DNA of 64,000 nt from Muribaculum sp. An289 (GTDB lineage Bacteria; Bacteroidota; Bacteroidia; Bacteroidales; UBA932). The translations under genes and the position numbers were made by a program. Where the stretch lies: contig NZ_NFIV01000003.1 of the NCBI RefSeq assembly GCF_002159555.1, positions 202,125 to 266,124 of the forward strand, written 5' to 3'. The notes under the pieces are model-generated. The model made no database searches, was not told the DNA's origin, and saw only the letters and a list, made by a program, of their open reading frames with translations. Shown here one piece after another: positions 9,564 to 18,608 of the stretch; within the stretch, counting starts at the first letter, position 1; the number at the start of each line of letters is the position of its first letter.

Positions 9564-9594
9564 TTGCAATTTAATTATTTAATCTATATTTTTG
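9564..9594 (+). promoter_or_regulatory. Predicted promoter of ackA-ptb-buk
   Basis: TTG at 9564-9566, 20 bases, TATTTTTG at 9587-9594, giving an untranslated leader of about 18-20 bases before the ackA ATG at 9619. Confidence 0.7.
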
Positions 9595-9618
9595 CGATAA
9601 TTTTTAATTTTTATCGAG

Positions 9619-10839
9619 ATGAAAGTTCTGGTATTGAATTGCGGCAGCTCTTCCTTGAAGTATCAGTTGCTTGATATGAAGAGCGCGGATGACTATGAAT
9701 TGAAGGCTAAAGGCCTTGTTGAGCGTATAGGGATGGACATGTCCGTCCTCACGCATCGCAAGACCGGCGCGGACAAATTCGTAATCGAGAAACCGATTGC
9801 CGACCATAAGGTCGCCATATCCTGCGTTTTCAAGGAATTGCTGGACGAAGGCCACGGCGTGATTTCTTCCGTACAGGAAATAGAGGCGGTAGGCCACCGT
9901 GTCGCACATGGCGGCGAGTATTTTACCGAAAGCGCGTTTGTGGACAAGGAGGCCGAGAGGAACATCGAGGCATGCTGCGATCTCGCCCCTCTGCACAACC
10001 CGGCCAATCTTCTCGGAATCAGGGCGATGTCCGAACTTCTGCCGGACGTTCCGCAGGTGGCCGTATTCGATACTTCCTTCCATTCTTCAATGCCCGACTA
10101 TGCATATCTGTACGCCATACCGTACGAATACTATGAGAAATACGGCGTGCGCCGTTACGGGTTCCACGGGACTTCGCATAAATTCGTGGCGGAGAAGGCC
10201 TGCAAGATTCTCGGCAAGGATATCGACAAGATGAAAATCATTACCTGCCATCTCGGGAACGGAAGCTCCATTACCGCCATCCAGAACGGCAAATCCATAG
10301 ATACCTCAATGGGATTCACCCCTCTTGAAGGCCTTATCATGGGAACGCGCAGCGGAAACATAGACCCGGGAGCGGTTTCCTTCATCGAGGAGAAGGAGGG
10401 GATAACTCCGTCCGAAATGAACACGATACTCAATAAGAAGAGCGGTTTCCTCGGACTTTCGGGAATTTCTTCCGACTGTAGGGATCTTACCGACGCCGCC
10501 GATGCGGGAAGCGAAAGGGCGAAACTCACTCTTAAAAAGCTTGCATACGACATACTGAAATATATAGGTGCGTATTCGGCCGTCATGGACGGTGTGGACC
10601 TGGTGGTGTTTACCGGAGGAATCGGTGAAAACAACCGCAGCATGCGCCGCATGGTCTGCGAACACCTGGATTTCCTCGGGGTCGAATTCGATTACGAGGC
10701 GAACGACAGCGTTTCCGGCGAAGACGTGATACTGACTAAGCCAGGGGCGAAGACCGTAGTCATGGCATTGACTACCAACGAAGAACTCGTTATCGCAAGG
10801 GATACCCTGAGAATCGTTGGCGAACGTATGCGTTCTTAA
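9619..10839 (+). CDS. ackA: Acetate kinase
   Basis: Reversible acetate + ATP = acetyl phosphate + ADP, cytosolic, ATP-generating in fermentation. Its 406 residues are the normal length. Both family signatures are present: NCGSSSLKYQL near the N-terminus and RYGFHGTSHKF near residue 175, with the phosphate and adenosine motifs HLGNGSS and FTGGIGENN. Phosphotransacetylase, the usual partner, is not adjacent; phosphate butyryltransferase and butyrate kinase follow (gaps of 42 and 11 bp), so the three genes are likely one operon from the promoter at 9564. The operon therefore encodes two acyl-phosphate kinases and one acyl-CoA phosphotransferase. Confidence 0.97.
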   Translation: MKVLVLNCGSSSLKYQLLDMKSADDYELKAKGLVERIGMDMSVLTHRKTGADKFVIEKPIADHKVAISCVFKELLDEGHGVISSVQEIEAVGHRVAHGGEYFTESAFVDKEAERNIEACCDLAPLHNPANLLGIRAMSELLPDVPQVAVFDTSFHSSMPDYAYLYAIPYEYYEKYGVRRYGFHGTSHKFVAEKACKILGKDIDKMKIITCHLGNGSSITAIQNGKSIDTSMGFTPLEGLIMGTRSGNIDPGAVSFIEEKEGITPSEMNTILNKKSGFLGLSGISSDCRDLTDAADAGSERAKLTLKKLAYDILKYIGAYSAVMDGVDLVVFTGGIGENNRSMRRMVCEHLDFLGVEFDYEANDSVSGEDVILTKPGAKTVVMALTTNEELVIARDTLRIVGERMRS

Positions 10840-10881
10840 TTCCGATTTTGATAAGTTTTATATAAAAATCAAATCTATCTT

Positions 10882-11787
10882 ATGATTAAAAGTTTCGAGG
10901 ACATTTTTACCGAGCTTAAGTCCAAACAGAAAAAAAGACTCGTAGCGGCATGGGCAGTCGATGACCATACCGTGACTGCCGCCTACCGTGCGGCGGAAAT
11001 GGGAATCGTTGATGTTACCCTTGTGGGCGACGAGAAAATGATCCATGAAGTTTGCAAGGCGGAGAAACTCGATCCGTCAATCCTGAATATCGTAAACAAT
11101 ACGGACGAGCTTGCTTCGATAGCGGCAGGTGTCGATATGATCAATGCCGGTGAGGGCGATATCCTTATGAAAGGCCTGTGTTCTACGGACAAATTCATGA
11201 GGGGCATCCTTAACAAGGAGCGCGGTCTCCTTCCTCCTAAGGCGGTGCTGAGCCACGTTGCCGTAGTGCAGTCTCCAAATTATCATAAACTCCTCATACT
11301 CGGAGATATGGCTGTCATTCCGCTTCCAGACCTGAAACAGAAAGAGGCCATAGCCAAGTATCTTATTTCGACAGCCCATGCAATGGGTATCGCGAAACCG
11401 AAACTTGCCATCATCGCCGCTACCGAGCAGATGCTTCCGGGCATGCAGGCATGTGTCGATGCGGCCATCATCGCCAAGGAAGCCGACAGGGGACAGCTCA
11501 AAGGCTGCGTAGCCGACGGCCCTCTTGCTTTGGATGTCGCCATAGATGCCGAATCCGTAGCAGTCAAGAAAGTCGTAAGTCCGGTTGCCGGAGATGCGGA
11601 CTGCCTGCTCTTCCCTAACATCGAATCCGCCAACGTATTCTACAAAGTCAATTCGAAACTTTGCAAGGGTGTCAAGATGGGTGCGATGGTCGCAGGTGCA
11701 AAGGCTCCGTGCGTACTTGCAAGCCGTGCCGATTCCATCGACACCAAGTTGAACTCGATAGCCCTCGCGGCCCTGTCGGCTAAATAA
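10882..11787 (+). CDS. ptb: Phosphate butyryltransferase
   Basis: Converts butyryl-CoA and phosphate to butyryl phosphate and CoA. A 301-residue PTA/PTB-family enzyme: N-terminal Rossmann-like part (RLVAAWAVDDHTVTAAYRA), central GDILMKGLCSTDKFMRGILN (the family's substrate-site region), and C-terminal PNIESANVFYK and GAKAPCVLASRAD. The length and the immediate butyrate kinase downstream favour Ptb over acetyl phosphotransferase (Pta), although Ptb enzymes accept other short branched acyl-CoAs, such as isobutyryl- and isovaleryl-CoA from amino-acid breakdown. It sits between ackA and buk in one transcript. Confidence 0.93.
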   Translation: MIKSFEDIFTELKSKQKKRLVAAWAVDDHTVTAAYRAAEMGIVDVTLVGDEKMIHEVCKAEKLDPSILNIVNNTDELASIAAGVDMINAGEGDILMKGLCSTDKFMRGILNKERGLLPPKAVLSHVAVVQSPNYHKLLILGDMAVIPLPDLKQKEAIAKYLISTAHAMGIAKPKLAIIAATEQMLPGMQACVDAAIIAKEADRGQLKGCVADGPLALDVAIDAESVAVKKVVSPVAGDADCLLFPNIESANVFYKVNSKLCKGVKMGAMVAGAKAPCVLASRADSIDTKLNSIALAALSAK

Positions 11788-11798
11788 TCTTTATCGGC

Positions 11799-12890
11799 AT
11801 GGCACACAGGATATTGGTAATCAATCCAGGCTCCACTTCGACCAAGATAGCGATTTTCGAAGGAAGCAATCAGATTTACAAAGAGACTTTGAGGCATTCG
11901 ACCGAGGTCATATCTTCATACCCTAACGTCAGTTCACAGAAGGATTTCCGTTACGAGGCCATAGTAAAGGCTTTGGAAACGGCCGGTGTGGGCGTGGAGA
12001 CCCTCGATGCTGTAATGGGCCGCGGCGGTCTTGTAAAACCTAACCGTGCAGGCTCATACATGGTGAATGACAAGATGATATCCGACCTTGCTAATGCGGT
12101 TTACGGAGAACACGCCAGCAATCTCGGGGCGATACTCGCCGATACCATAGCAAGGCAGGCCAATCTGAAGAACGGCAACGATGCATGCAAGGCATATATC
12201 GCCGACCCTGTCACCGTGGATGAACTTTCGGACCTTGCCCGTATGACAGGCCATCCGAAATTCCCGAAACAGAGCATCTTCCATGCCCTTAATTCAAGGG
12301 CGGTAGTAAGGCGCTATGCAAAGGAATGCGGAAAGAAGGCCGATGAACTGAATGTCATTGTCGCACATCTCGGAGGCGGTGTATCCATTTCCCTCCACGA
12401 GAAAGGCATGACGACCGATGTCAATGACGCCCTTAACGGCGAGGGGCCTTTCAGCCCTGAGCGTACAGGCGGAGTGACGGCGCTGACAATGGCCAAGATG
12501 TGTTTCAGCGGCGAATACACATATGACCAGATCAAGAGGATGATAGTAGGAGAGGGCGGAGCAGTGGCCCATCTCGGAACCAACGACTTCTTCAAGGTCG
12601 AGGATGATTACAAGGCCGGAGACCCTGCAACCATCAGATTCGTGGATTCGCTTGCCTACCACGTTGCAAAATCCATAGGCGGACTTGCAGCTGCCGTTTC
12701 CGGGAAAGTCGATGCGATAATCCTTACCGGCGGCATTGCATATTACAGGCATCTTTGCGACATGATAGCCGAAAGGGTAAGCTTCCTGGCTCCGGTGGTT
12801 CACTATCCGGGTGAAGACGAGATGCAGGCCCTTGCCGAGTGTGCCGAGATGGTACTCGACGGCGAGACCAAAGCAAGGATCTACGAATAG
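11799..12890 (+). CDS. buk: Butyrate kinase
   Basis: Converts butyryl phosphate and ADP to butyrate and ATP, the last step of the ptb-buk route. It has 363 residues, the usual Buk length and shorter than acetate kinase. The acetokinase fold is marked by INPGSTSTKIAIFEG at the N-terminus, VAHLGGGVSI (phosphate site, near 190) and ILTGGIAYY near 310. Its ATG is 11 bp after the ptb stop, so it is co-transcribed and possibly translationally coupled. With an S46 Asp/Glu dipeptidase nearby, the operon points to ATP gain from amino-acid-derived acyl-CoA; this link is inferred. A hairpin (CCGG..CTGTA / TACAGCCGG) at 12905-12932 and a strong terminator at 13046 follow. Confidence 0.95.
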   Translation: MAHRILVINPGSTSTKIAIFEGSNQIYKETLRHSTEVISSYPNVSSQKDFRYEAIVKALETAGVGVETLDAVMGRGGLVKPNRAGSYMVNDKMISDLANAVYGEHASNLGAILADTIARQANLKNGNDACKAYIADPVTVDELSDLARMTGHPKFPKQSIFHALNSRAVVRRYAKECGKKADELNVIVAHLGGGVSISLHEKGMTTDVNDALNGEGPFSPERTGGVTALTMAKMCFSGEYTYDQIKRMIVGEGGAVAHLGTNDFFKVEDDYKAGDPATIRFVDSLAYHVAKSIGGLAAAVSGKVDAIILTGGIAYYRHLCDMIAERVSFLAPVVHYPGEDEMQALAECAEMVLDGETKARIYE

Positions 12891-13045
12891 ATTTCCGAGA
12901 GCGGCCGGACTGTATGATTTTTTTACAGCCGGATACGGAAGTGTAAAAATTTTATACATGACTGAAACTTCGTCCGGATTGGAACTCGCTGGAAATCAGT
13001 ATCGCAAATAAATTATATAAAAATCATACGGTTTTTGCTGCAAGG

Positions 13046-13085
13046 TTTTCCCGGAAGGCCATGAGGCTTTCCGGGAAAATTTTTA
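13046..13085 (+). terminator. Strong rho-independent terminator of the ackA-ptb-buk operon
   Basis: A 15-bp stem with one G-U pair: TTTTCCCGGAAGGCC (13046-13060), loop ATGA, GGCTTTCCGGGAAAA (13065-13079), then TTTTTAT. It lies 155 bp after buk. The rest of the gap 12891-13116 holds one weaker hairpin (12905-12932) and no convincing gene. Confidence 0.85.
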
Positions 13086-13093
13086 TGTGTAAC

Positions 13094-13121
13094 CGCGATA
13101 TGATAAAGGCTGCGATATGAT
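13094..13121 (+). repeat. Direct repeat duplicating the start region of the FtsX gene
   Basis: GCGATATGAT occurs at 13094-13103 and again at 13112-13121, 18 bp apart. The second copy holds the FtsX start ATG (13117). The first copy has an ATG at 13099 that opens a six-codon frame (MIKAAI) whose TGA overlaps the FtsX ATG as ATGA. Confidence 0.85.
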
Positions 13122-15459
13122 TTCTTTTTTCAGATTCCTCGGAAGGAACAAACTTTATACGGCTGTGGAGGTGGCAGGCCTGTCCATAGCAATGATATTC
13201 ATAGTTTTCATTTCATACTATGTTTTTTCCGAGCTGTCATACGATTCCTGTCTTGAAGATACTGAGGACATATATTTGCTCAGCGATGGTGTCTTTCCGT
13301 CCGGCAGTGCGACCATGATGGAACAGATTGAAGGGGCTTTCCCGGAAATCACGGAAGGGACGAGGATGGTTTCGACCGCTTTCCTCGGAGGCCTTACTTT
13401 GACCGCCACTGTGGGGGAGGAGACTTTCAAGCAGCAGGCCCTGGGGGTCGATGCCGACTTTTTCGACTTTTTCACCTTCCCGTTCATTGCCGGGGAAAGG
13501 GACAAGGCCCTGACGGAAAAATATGCCGTGTCGGTTTCCGAAAGTTTTGCCGCGAGGTATTTTCCAGACGGCTCCCCAATAGGGAAGACATTCGATATTA
13601 CAATCGACAAAGAGACGGTTTCCCTTACCGTTACCGGCGTGTTCGAAGATTTCAAAAACAGCGTTTTCCCGTATGTGGACATGATTTACAGGATTGAACT
13701 GTACGAGCAGGCCTTTCCGGCATTGCTTTCCAACGGCAACGGGACTGCGAATACTTTTCTTCGCATAAATGCAGGTGCGGATTTGCGCGGATTGGAAAAA
13801 GGGATATTGGGGATTTTGAACAAAGAAGACAATCTTTATGTGTCGGGAATATCCACGCGCGTCCTTCTCGTACCTTTCAAGGAGATTCATTTCGGGGCTA
13901 TGGAATACAGCGCGCCTTTCACCGACAGTGTCGACAAAGGATTTATCAACCTGTTCGTGGCGGCCGGCATCCTGTTGTTGGTTTTCGCCATACTCAACTA
14001 TATATCGCTTACCGTCGCCCAGACGGTTTTCCGTGCAAAGGAAATGGCCGCAAGGAGGCTGCTCGGAGAACGTAAGTCCGGGATAGTGGCAAGGTTCCTG
14101 TCCGAAGCCTTTGTAATGACGGCTGTCGCTTTCCTGCTCGCACTTGCGCTGATTCCGGCTTTTTCGCCGATGATGGGCAGGCTTTTAGGCAAGCAAGTGG
14201 ATGTTTTTTCCAATATGGACATATCGCAGGCCTGTATCCTTGTCCTGTTCGTGGTTGCGGTTTCGTTTGTCGCCGGCATAGTCCCGGCCCTGATTTTCTC
14301 GCGTTTCAGACCTGTGTACCTAATGAAGGGCCAGTCCGTGGCAGGAGGAAAACAGGTGCTCGGAAATATTTTCGTCTTCATCCAGAATTTTGTCGCCGCG
14401 GCCGCATTGTGCATTGCGATAGCCATGTCCGTCCAGTTGAAGCACATGCTCGATGTGGACAGGGGGTATTCACGGGACGGCGTAATCTATGTGAACGGGG
14501 TGAGCTCCGCTGCGGAGTTTTATGCCGATGAGCTGAGGGCCATGCCGGAGGTGTCGGATATAGGTTATGTTCAGTTCGATCCTGTCGACGGTGGACGGAC
14601 TTCGGGCAGCTATGACCTTGAAGACGGTTCGCGGGTGAGCATAGAATGGTTTTACGGCGATATGGCCGCTTTCAGGATACTCGGTTTCAGGCCCGTGTCC
14701 GTAATGTCCGAGCCGGTTGAGGGAACGGCGTGGCTTACCGAAAGCGCAATGGAAGGCCTCGGGGCCGATTACGGTTCTTCCGGCCCGAAGCTGAATTCCC
14801 TGGGTCTCAATGTCTGCGGTATCATGGGGGATTTCGTCAAGGGCAATATGGCGGAAGATGACTGCAAGGGAATGAATATATGCTATTATGTCATGAATAT
14901 GGATTCGCCCGAGGATTTCATGTTCCTCAGGGAGATGATAGTGAAAGTATCCGGGGATACGGAAAAGGCGGTAAGGAAAATAAGGGAGTTCTATGAGGAC
15001 CGCGGGCTTGCGACGGCAGTGACGGTCGGGTCGTTGGACGAAAAATTCAGGTTTTATTATGAGAAGGAAAACAGCAACGGATGGCTGATTGCGATTTTTA
15101 CGGCGCTGACTCTGATGCTTTCGGCTATGGCCATGCTTGCGATGAGTACTTACTATGCCCATCAACATGCACGCAATGTCGCCATAAGGAAGATATTCGG
15201 CCTTTCGCGCAAAGCGGCTTTCCGGTCGACGGTTTCAGGTTTTCTGAAGATAGTGGCCGCTGCCGCCGTGCTCTCGGTTCCCCTGTCTTACGCCATCGTT
15301 TCGAGATGGCTCGAAAACTATCCCGACAAGGCGGAGGGACTGTGGTGGGTATATGCGGCAGGCTGCATCGTGGTGCTGTCCGTGGCTTTCATTTCGATTT
15401 TCAGGCAGGTTTACATGCTTGTGAACATAAATCCGGCGGAAGTTCTGAAAAAAGATTAG
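13117..15459 (+). CDS. FtsX-type ABC transporter permease (MacB-like, two FtsX domains)
   Basis: An inner-membrane permease of 780 residues. There is one N-terminal helix (residues 15-37), a periplasmic MacB_PCD-like domain (about 40-270), an FtsX domain with three helices (about 280-405; FRAKEMAARRLLGER is the typical cytoplasmic loop), another helix near 425, a second periplasmic domain, and a second FtsX domain (about 660-775; YAHQHARNVAIRKIFGLSR). It ends with the standard ININPAEVLKK tail. Such permeases work with a LolD/MacB-type ATPase, in lipoprotein, peptide or drug export or as mechanotransmitters. No ATPase gene adjoins it, so its partner must be elsewhere. The following four lipoprotein genes may be its physiological context, but this is inference. 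A second, distant paralogue lies at 56065-58443. Confidence 0.88.
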   Translation: MISFFRFLGRNKLYTAVEVAGLSIAMIFIVFISYYVFSELSYDSCLEDTEDIYLLSDGVFPSGSATMMEQIEGAFPEITEGTRMVSTAFLGGLTLTATVGEETFKQQALGVDADFFDFFTFPFIAGERDKALTEKYAVSVSESFAARYFPDGSPIGKTFDITIDKETVSLTVTGVFEDFKNSVFPYVDMIYRIELYEQAFPALLSNGNGTANTFLRINAGADLRGLEKGILGILNKEDNLYVSGISTRVLLVPFKEIHFGAMEYSAPFTDSVDKGFINLFVAAGILLLVFAILNYISLTVAQTVFRAKEMAARRLLGERKSGIVARFLSEAFVMTAVAFLLALALIPAFSPMMGRLLGKQVDVFSNMDISQACILVLFVVAVSFVAGIVPALIFSRFRPVYLMKGQSVAGGKQVLGNIFVFIQNFVAAAALCIAIAMSVQLKHMLDVDRGYSRDGVIYVNGVSSAAEFYADELRAMPEVSDIGYVQFDPVDGGRTSGSYDLEDGSRVSIEWFYGDMAAFRILGFRPVSVMSEPVEGTAWLTESAMEGLGADYGSSGPKLNSLGLNVCGIMGDFVKGNMAEDDCKGMNICYYVMNMDSPEDFMFLREMIVKVSGDTEKAVRKIREFYEDRGLATAVTVGSLDEKFRFYYEKENSNGWLIAIFTALTLMLSAMAMLAMSTYYAHQHARNVAIRKIFGLSRKAAFRSTVSGFLKIVAAAAVLSVPLSYAIVSRWLENYPDKAEGLWWVYAAGCIVVLSVAFISIFRQVYMLVNINPAEVLKKD

Positions 15460-15520
15460 GACAGATGCAGTTTTTTTAAAATTTCTGCTTAATTTTAATT
15501 CGTGTAATTTATTTATTGAA

Positions 15521-17041
15521 ATGAAAAACTTTCTGCTTCTGCCACTCGCCATCTGCTGCTGCGCCGCATGTACGCAGACTCCTGAGCCGGATGACGAGCC
15601 GTTCGTTATCACATTCGATTCTACCGAAATCAATGTGTCTGCCGAAGGCGGCTATGCAAGGGCGCCTTATTCCTTTACCGGAAGCCGGGACAATATCGCT
15701 TCTATCGGAGTTGATTGCCCGAGTTCCTGGATTACCGAGAAGATTTACGATGTTCCCGGGGAGATTATCGTCAGTGTCGAAGCCAATCCCGACACTACGG
15801 ACCGTGTTGCCGTCCTCAATGTAGGCTGGTACGGCGGCTCCGAAACGGTTTATGTCATGCAGGACGGGAGGGACCCGTCTTCGCCCGATATCCCAGATGA
15901 TGGCGAGGATGCCATTTTCGAGATAACCGTCAACCAGATAAAGGAATCTTCCGTCATTTACAGTGTCTATCCTTCGGATACGCAGATGACTTATCTCAAT
16001 CTTCTGATGGATAAGGCATCTTACGACATGTTCGAGGATGAAGACACACGTTTTGCAAACGACATGGCTTATTTCAACCAGGTAGCCCAGGCCAATGGCC
16101 TGAGTCTGGAAGAATTGCTCAGGCAGAACCTGAAAACAGGAAATACCATAGGCGTTTCCGTGACCAGCCTCACTCCGGATACGGAATATTGCATATATGT
16201 CTATGGTGTGACTTCAGGGGCTGAACGTCTGACCGGATATGTGCCGGAATTCTTCGTTACCGAGAGCGTGCCTTTCGTCGACATTGATTTCGATCTGAAT
16301 CCTACAGTGGACGGAAACCATGTGGTGATAGAGGCCATCCCTTCCGATGATACCGTGCCTTATGTCATGGACGCATATTCAGGCCGCGGCATAGACGGGG
16401 AATGGCTCAAGGAAAGCTATCAGACTTATATCAATGACGTGATTAATATATATACCATGCTCGGACAGTCGGCTGCGGATGCGGTGAAGAGCATCGCCCA
16501 TGTCGGTCCGGATGCCATAGAGGCGGATCTTAATCCGAATTCCGACTATACTGCCTTTGCCGTAAGTATAAGCTTGTCCGGGTATCTCAATTCCGAGGTG
16601 TCCACCAAGGATTTCAGTACCGGGTCCGCACAGCCTTCTGACAATGTCATAACAATCGAGATTACCAAATTGGAGCCGGACTATGCCGAGTATGCGATAT
16701 ATACGACAAATAACGACCAGTATGCACTGGCCGCCCTGGATTCCAGGCAGGTGGAAGGCATGGCGGACGATCAGATCATAGCCGCTCTGATTAACGACAA
16801 TCTGATAACACTTGTAAACGGGGATGTTACGGGAAGCCTTTCTCCGCTTGCCCCCGGAACAGAATATGTGATGTTCGCTTTCGGTTATTCCGGCGGCACG
16901 GTTACAACCGGCCTTGTGAAGGAATATTTTACCACTCCGTCCGGCGGTACGTCTTCCGTGGGAGCGGGACGCCTTAATCTTAAATTGGACCGTGAAACTC
17001 CGGTTCCAGTACTGACTGACTATAAAATCAATAAAAAATAA
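15521..17041 (+). CDS. Surface lipoprotein with BACON and FN3-like domains
   Basis: A 506-residue predicted lipoprotein: MKNFLLLPLAICCCAACTQ, with the lipobox cysteine near 17. Residues 25-120 form a BACON-type domain (ITFDSTEINVSAEGGYAR...SSWITEKI...NVGWYGGSETVYVMQDG), a fold found on surface glycan or protein-binding lipoproteins of Bacteroidales. Three Ig/FN3-like segments follow; each begins with an FEITVNQIKESSVIYSVYPSD-like or IEITKLEPDYAEYAIYTT-like pair of strands and ends with an LTPDTEYCIYVYG-like turn. No enzyme motif was seen. The stop codon overlaps the ATG of the next gene (TAATG at 17039-17043), so the two are translationally coupled. The likely role is adhesion or ligand binding at the cell surface. 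Confidence 0.75.
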   Translation: MKNFLLLPLAICCCAACTQTPEPDDEPFVITFDSTEINVSAEGGYARAPYSFTGSRDNIASIGVDCPSSWITEKIYDVPGEIIVSVEANPDTTDRVAVLNVGWYGGSETVYVMQDGRDPSSPDIPDDGEDAIFEITVNQIKESSVIYSVYPSDTQMTYLNLLMDKASYDMFEDEDTRFANDMAYFNQVAQANGLSLEELLRQNLKTGNTIGVSVTSLTPDTEYCIYVYGVTSGAERLTGYVPEFFVTESVPFVDIDFDLNPTVDGNHVVIEAIPSDDTVPYVMDAYSGRGIDGEWLKESYQTYINDVINIYTMLGQSAADAVKSIAHVGPDAIEADLNPNSDYTAFAVSISLSGYLNSEVSTKDFSTGSAQPSDNVITIEITKLEPDYAEYAIYTTNNDQYALAALDSRQVEGMADDQIIAALINDNLITLVNGDVTGSLSPLAPGTEYVMFAFGYSGGTVTTGLVKEYFTTPSGGTSSVGAGRLNLKLDRETPVPVLTDYKINKK

Positions 17042-18606
17042 TGACTGAAATTATGAAAAACAGGATATTGGCCATATCGGCATTGTTTCTCGCGATTTGT
17101 TCATGCGGGCAGAATGAAAACATTCCGGTGGAGGCTGAGAGCATAAAGCTCAGCCGTGAAACTCTGGAACTTACAAAGGGAGATACCTTTAGGCTTACGG
17201 CCGAAGTCCTTCCCGAGGATGCGGAAGACAAGACAGTACGGTGGACTTCTCTGAAGGAAAGCATAGCTTCGGTGGACGAGACCGGTCTGGTTTCGGCCGT
17301 GGCGATAGGTGAGACTGTCATCAAGGCTACGTGCGGAAATGTATCGGCACGATGTCTGGTTACAGTTACGGCAATTCCCGTGACCGGTGTGAAAGTGGTC
17401 CCTTCCGAGATAACCATAACGAGGGGAAGCACGCAGCAGCTGTCGGTGGAAATAACCCCGGAAGATGCAGATAACAAGGAAGTTACCTGGAGTTCGTCAG
17501 ACGAGTCCGTGGTGCTTGTGGATGCAAACGGGATGATATCTGCCGTGGCTATCGGAAATGCGGCTGTCAAGGCGGCTGTCGGAGGTCTGGAAGCCGAGTG
17601 CCAGGTGACCGTAGCGGGCGTAGGCGTTGAAAACATAACGCTGGAGCCGGTTTCTTTGGACCTTATGGTGGGGGAGACTGCGGTGATAAACGCTTCTGTC
17701 CAGCCCGAAGATGCGGATTATGACGGGATTACCTGGACATCTTCCAATGCGGCGGTGGCGAGCGTGGATGCCGGTTCCGTCGTGGCACTGTCACAGGGAG
17801 AGGCAGTGATTACTGCGACAGCCGGAGGCAAAGAGGCTTCCTGCACCGTAACTGTGTCGGAAGTTCCGGTTACGGATGAAATCAATATAGGGGACATTTA
17901 TTTTTCTGACGGTACCACGTCTCCGGTACTTGTCGAGGGCAAGACCCCCGTGGGCGTTGTCTTTTATGTGGGAGACCCTTCCGTAAACGATGCAGCGCTG
18001 ATGAGGGATCATCCCGACTGTACGCACGGCCTTGTAGTGGCTCTGAAGGATGCAGGAATGCAGTACTGGCAGTTGAGAATCCAGTTTTATCAGAGACATG
18101 TAGGTGACTGGGTGACAGCTTCCGGTACCGGATATAAGACGACGGTCGTGGATGATGAGACAATAAATCTGATAATGGGATACAATAACACCAAGGCTAT
18201 CGAGGCTTTCAATGAAGACGAGGCCAATTGGGACTGGAACGTGGACGCCATTCAGTGCGTTCTGGATTATAGGGAGTCGGTTGCCGCCCCTGAAACCAGC
18301 AGCGGATGGTACTGGCCTTCTCCGAAAGAGCTTTCTTTGCTGTGTACGGGAGAATACAATGGAAGTATAAACGATATTTTCAATGAAACCGACAATCTCG
18401 AAGTGATAAACGGGAAACTGTCCGCTATCGGGGGGACCCCTCTGAACAACACTACGCCGAGCGGGACTTATGAATCTTATTATTGGTCGAGCGCGGAATC
18501 TTCCGCATATCAGCAGGCCATTTACGTACTCATGTCTAACGGCAGTGTAGGCCCTCAGAGCAAAGGCTATCCTCCTCGTAGTATCAGATGTGTCCTGGCG
18601 TTTTAG
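17041..18606 (+). CDS. BIG2-domain lipoprotein, paralogue 1 of 3, with Lcl-type C-terminal domain
   Basis: A predicted surface lipoprotein of 521 residues. The ATG at 17041 overlaps the preceding stop; a second ATG at 17053 gives the signal peptide MKNRILAISALFLAICSC directly. Residues 35-280 hold three bacterial Ig-like (BIG2) domains, each with the tell-tale VTWSSSDESVVLVDANG-type strand and a closing ATCG.VSARCLVTV strand. The C-terminal 230 residues are a different domain shared with the next two genes: GVVFYVGDPS, CTHGLVV, GYNNT.AI, SSGWYWPSPKEL, YYWSSAE and a terminal SIRCVLAF. This resembles DUF1566/Lcl_C-like lectin-type folds (YWSS..., RCV...). A ligand-binding role is inferred from domain type only. 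Confidence 0.78.
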   Translation: MTEIMKNRILAISALFLAICSCGQNENIPVEAESIKLSRETLELTKGDTFRLTAEVLPEDAEDKTVRWTSLKESIASVDETGLVSAVAIGETVIKATCGNVSARCLVTVTAIPVTGVKVVPSEITITRGSTQQLSVEITPEDADNKEVTWSSSDESVVLVDANGMISAVAIGNAAVKAAVGGLEAECQVTVAGVGVENITLEPVSLDLMVGETAVINASVQPEDADYDGITWTSSNAAVASVDAGSVVALSQGEAVITATAGGKEASCTVTVSEVPVTDEINIGDIYFSDGTTSPVLVEGKTPVGVVFYVGDPSVNDAALMRDHPDCTHGLVVALKDAGMQYWQLRIQFYQRHVGDWVTASGTGYKTTVVDDETINLIMGYNNTKAIEAFNEDEANWDWNVDAIQCVLDYRESVAAPETSSGWYWPSPKELSLLCTGEYNGSINDIFNETDNLEVINGKLSAIGGTPLNNTTPSGTYESYYWSSAESSAYQQAIYVLMSNGSVGPQSKGYPPRSIRCVLAF

Positions 18607-18608
18607 TC

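Noticed and set aside
13117..15459. Possibility of a MacB fusion (ATPase plus permease).
   Set aside because: No Walker motifs in the protein; only the permease part is present.
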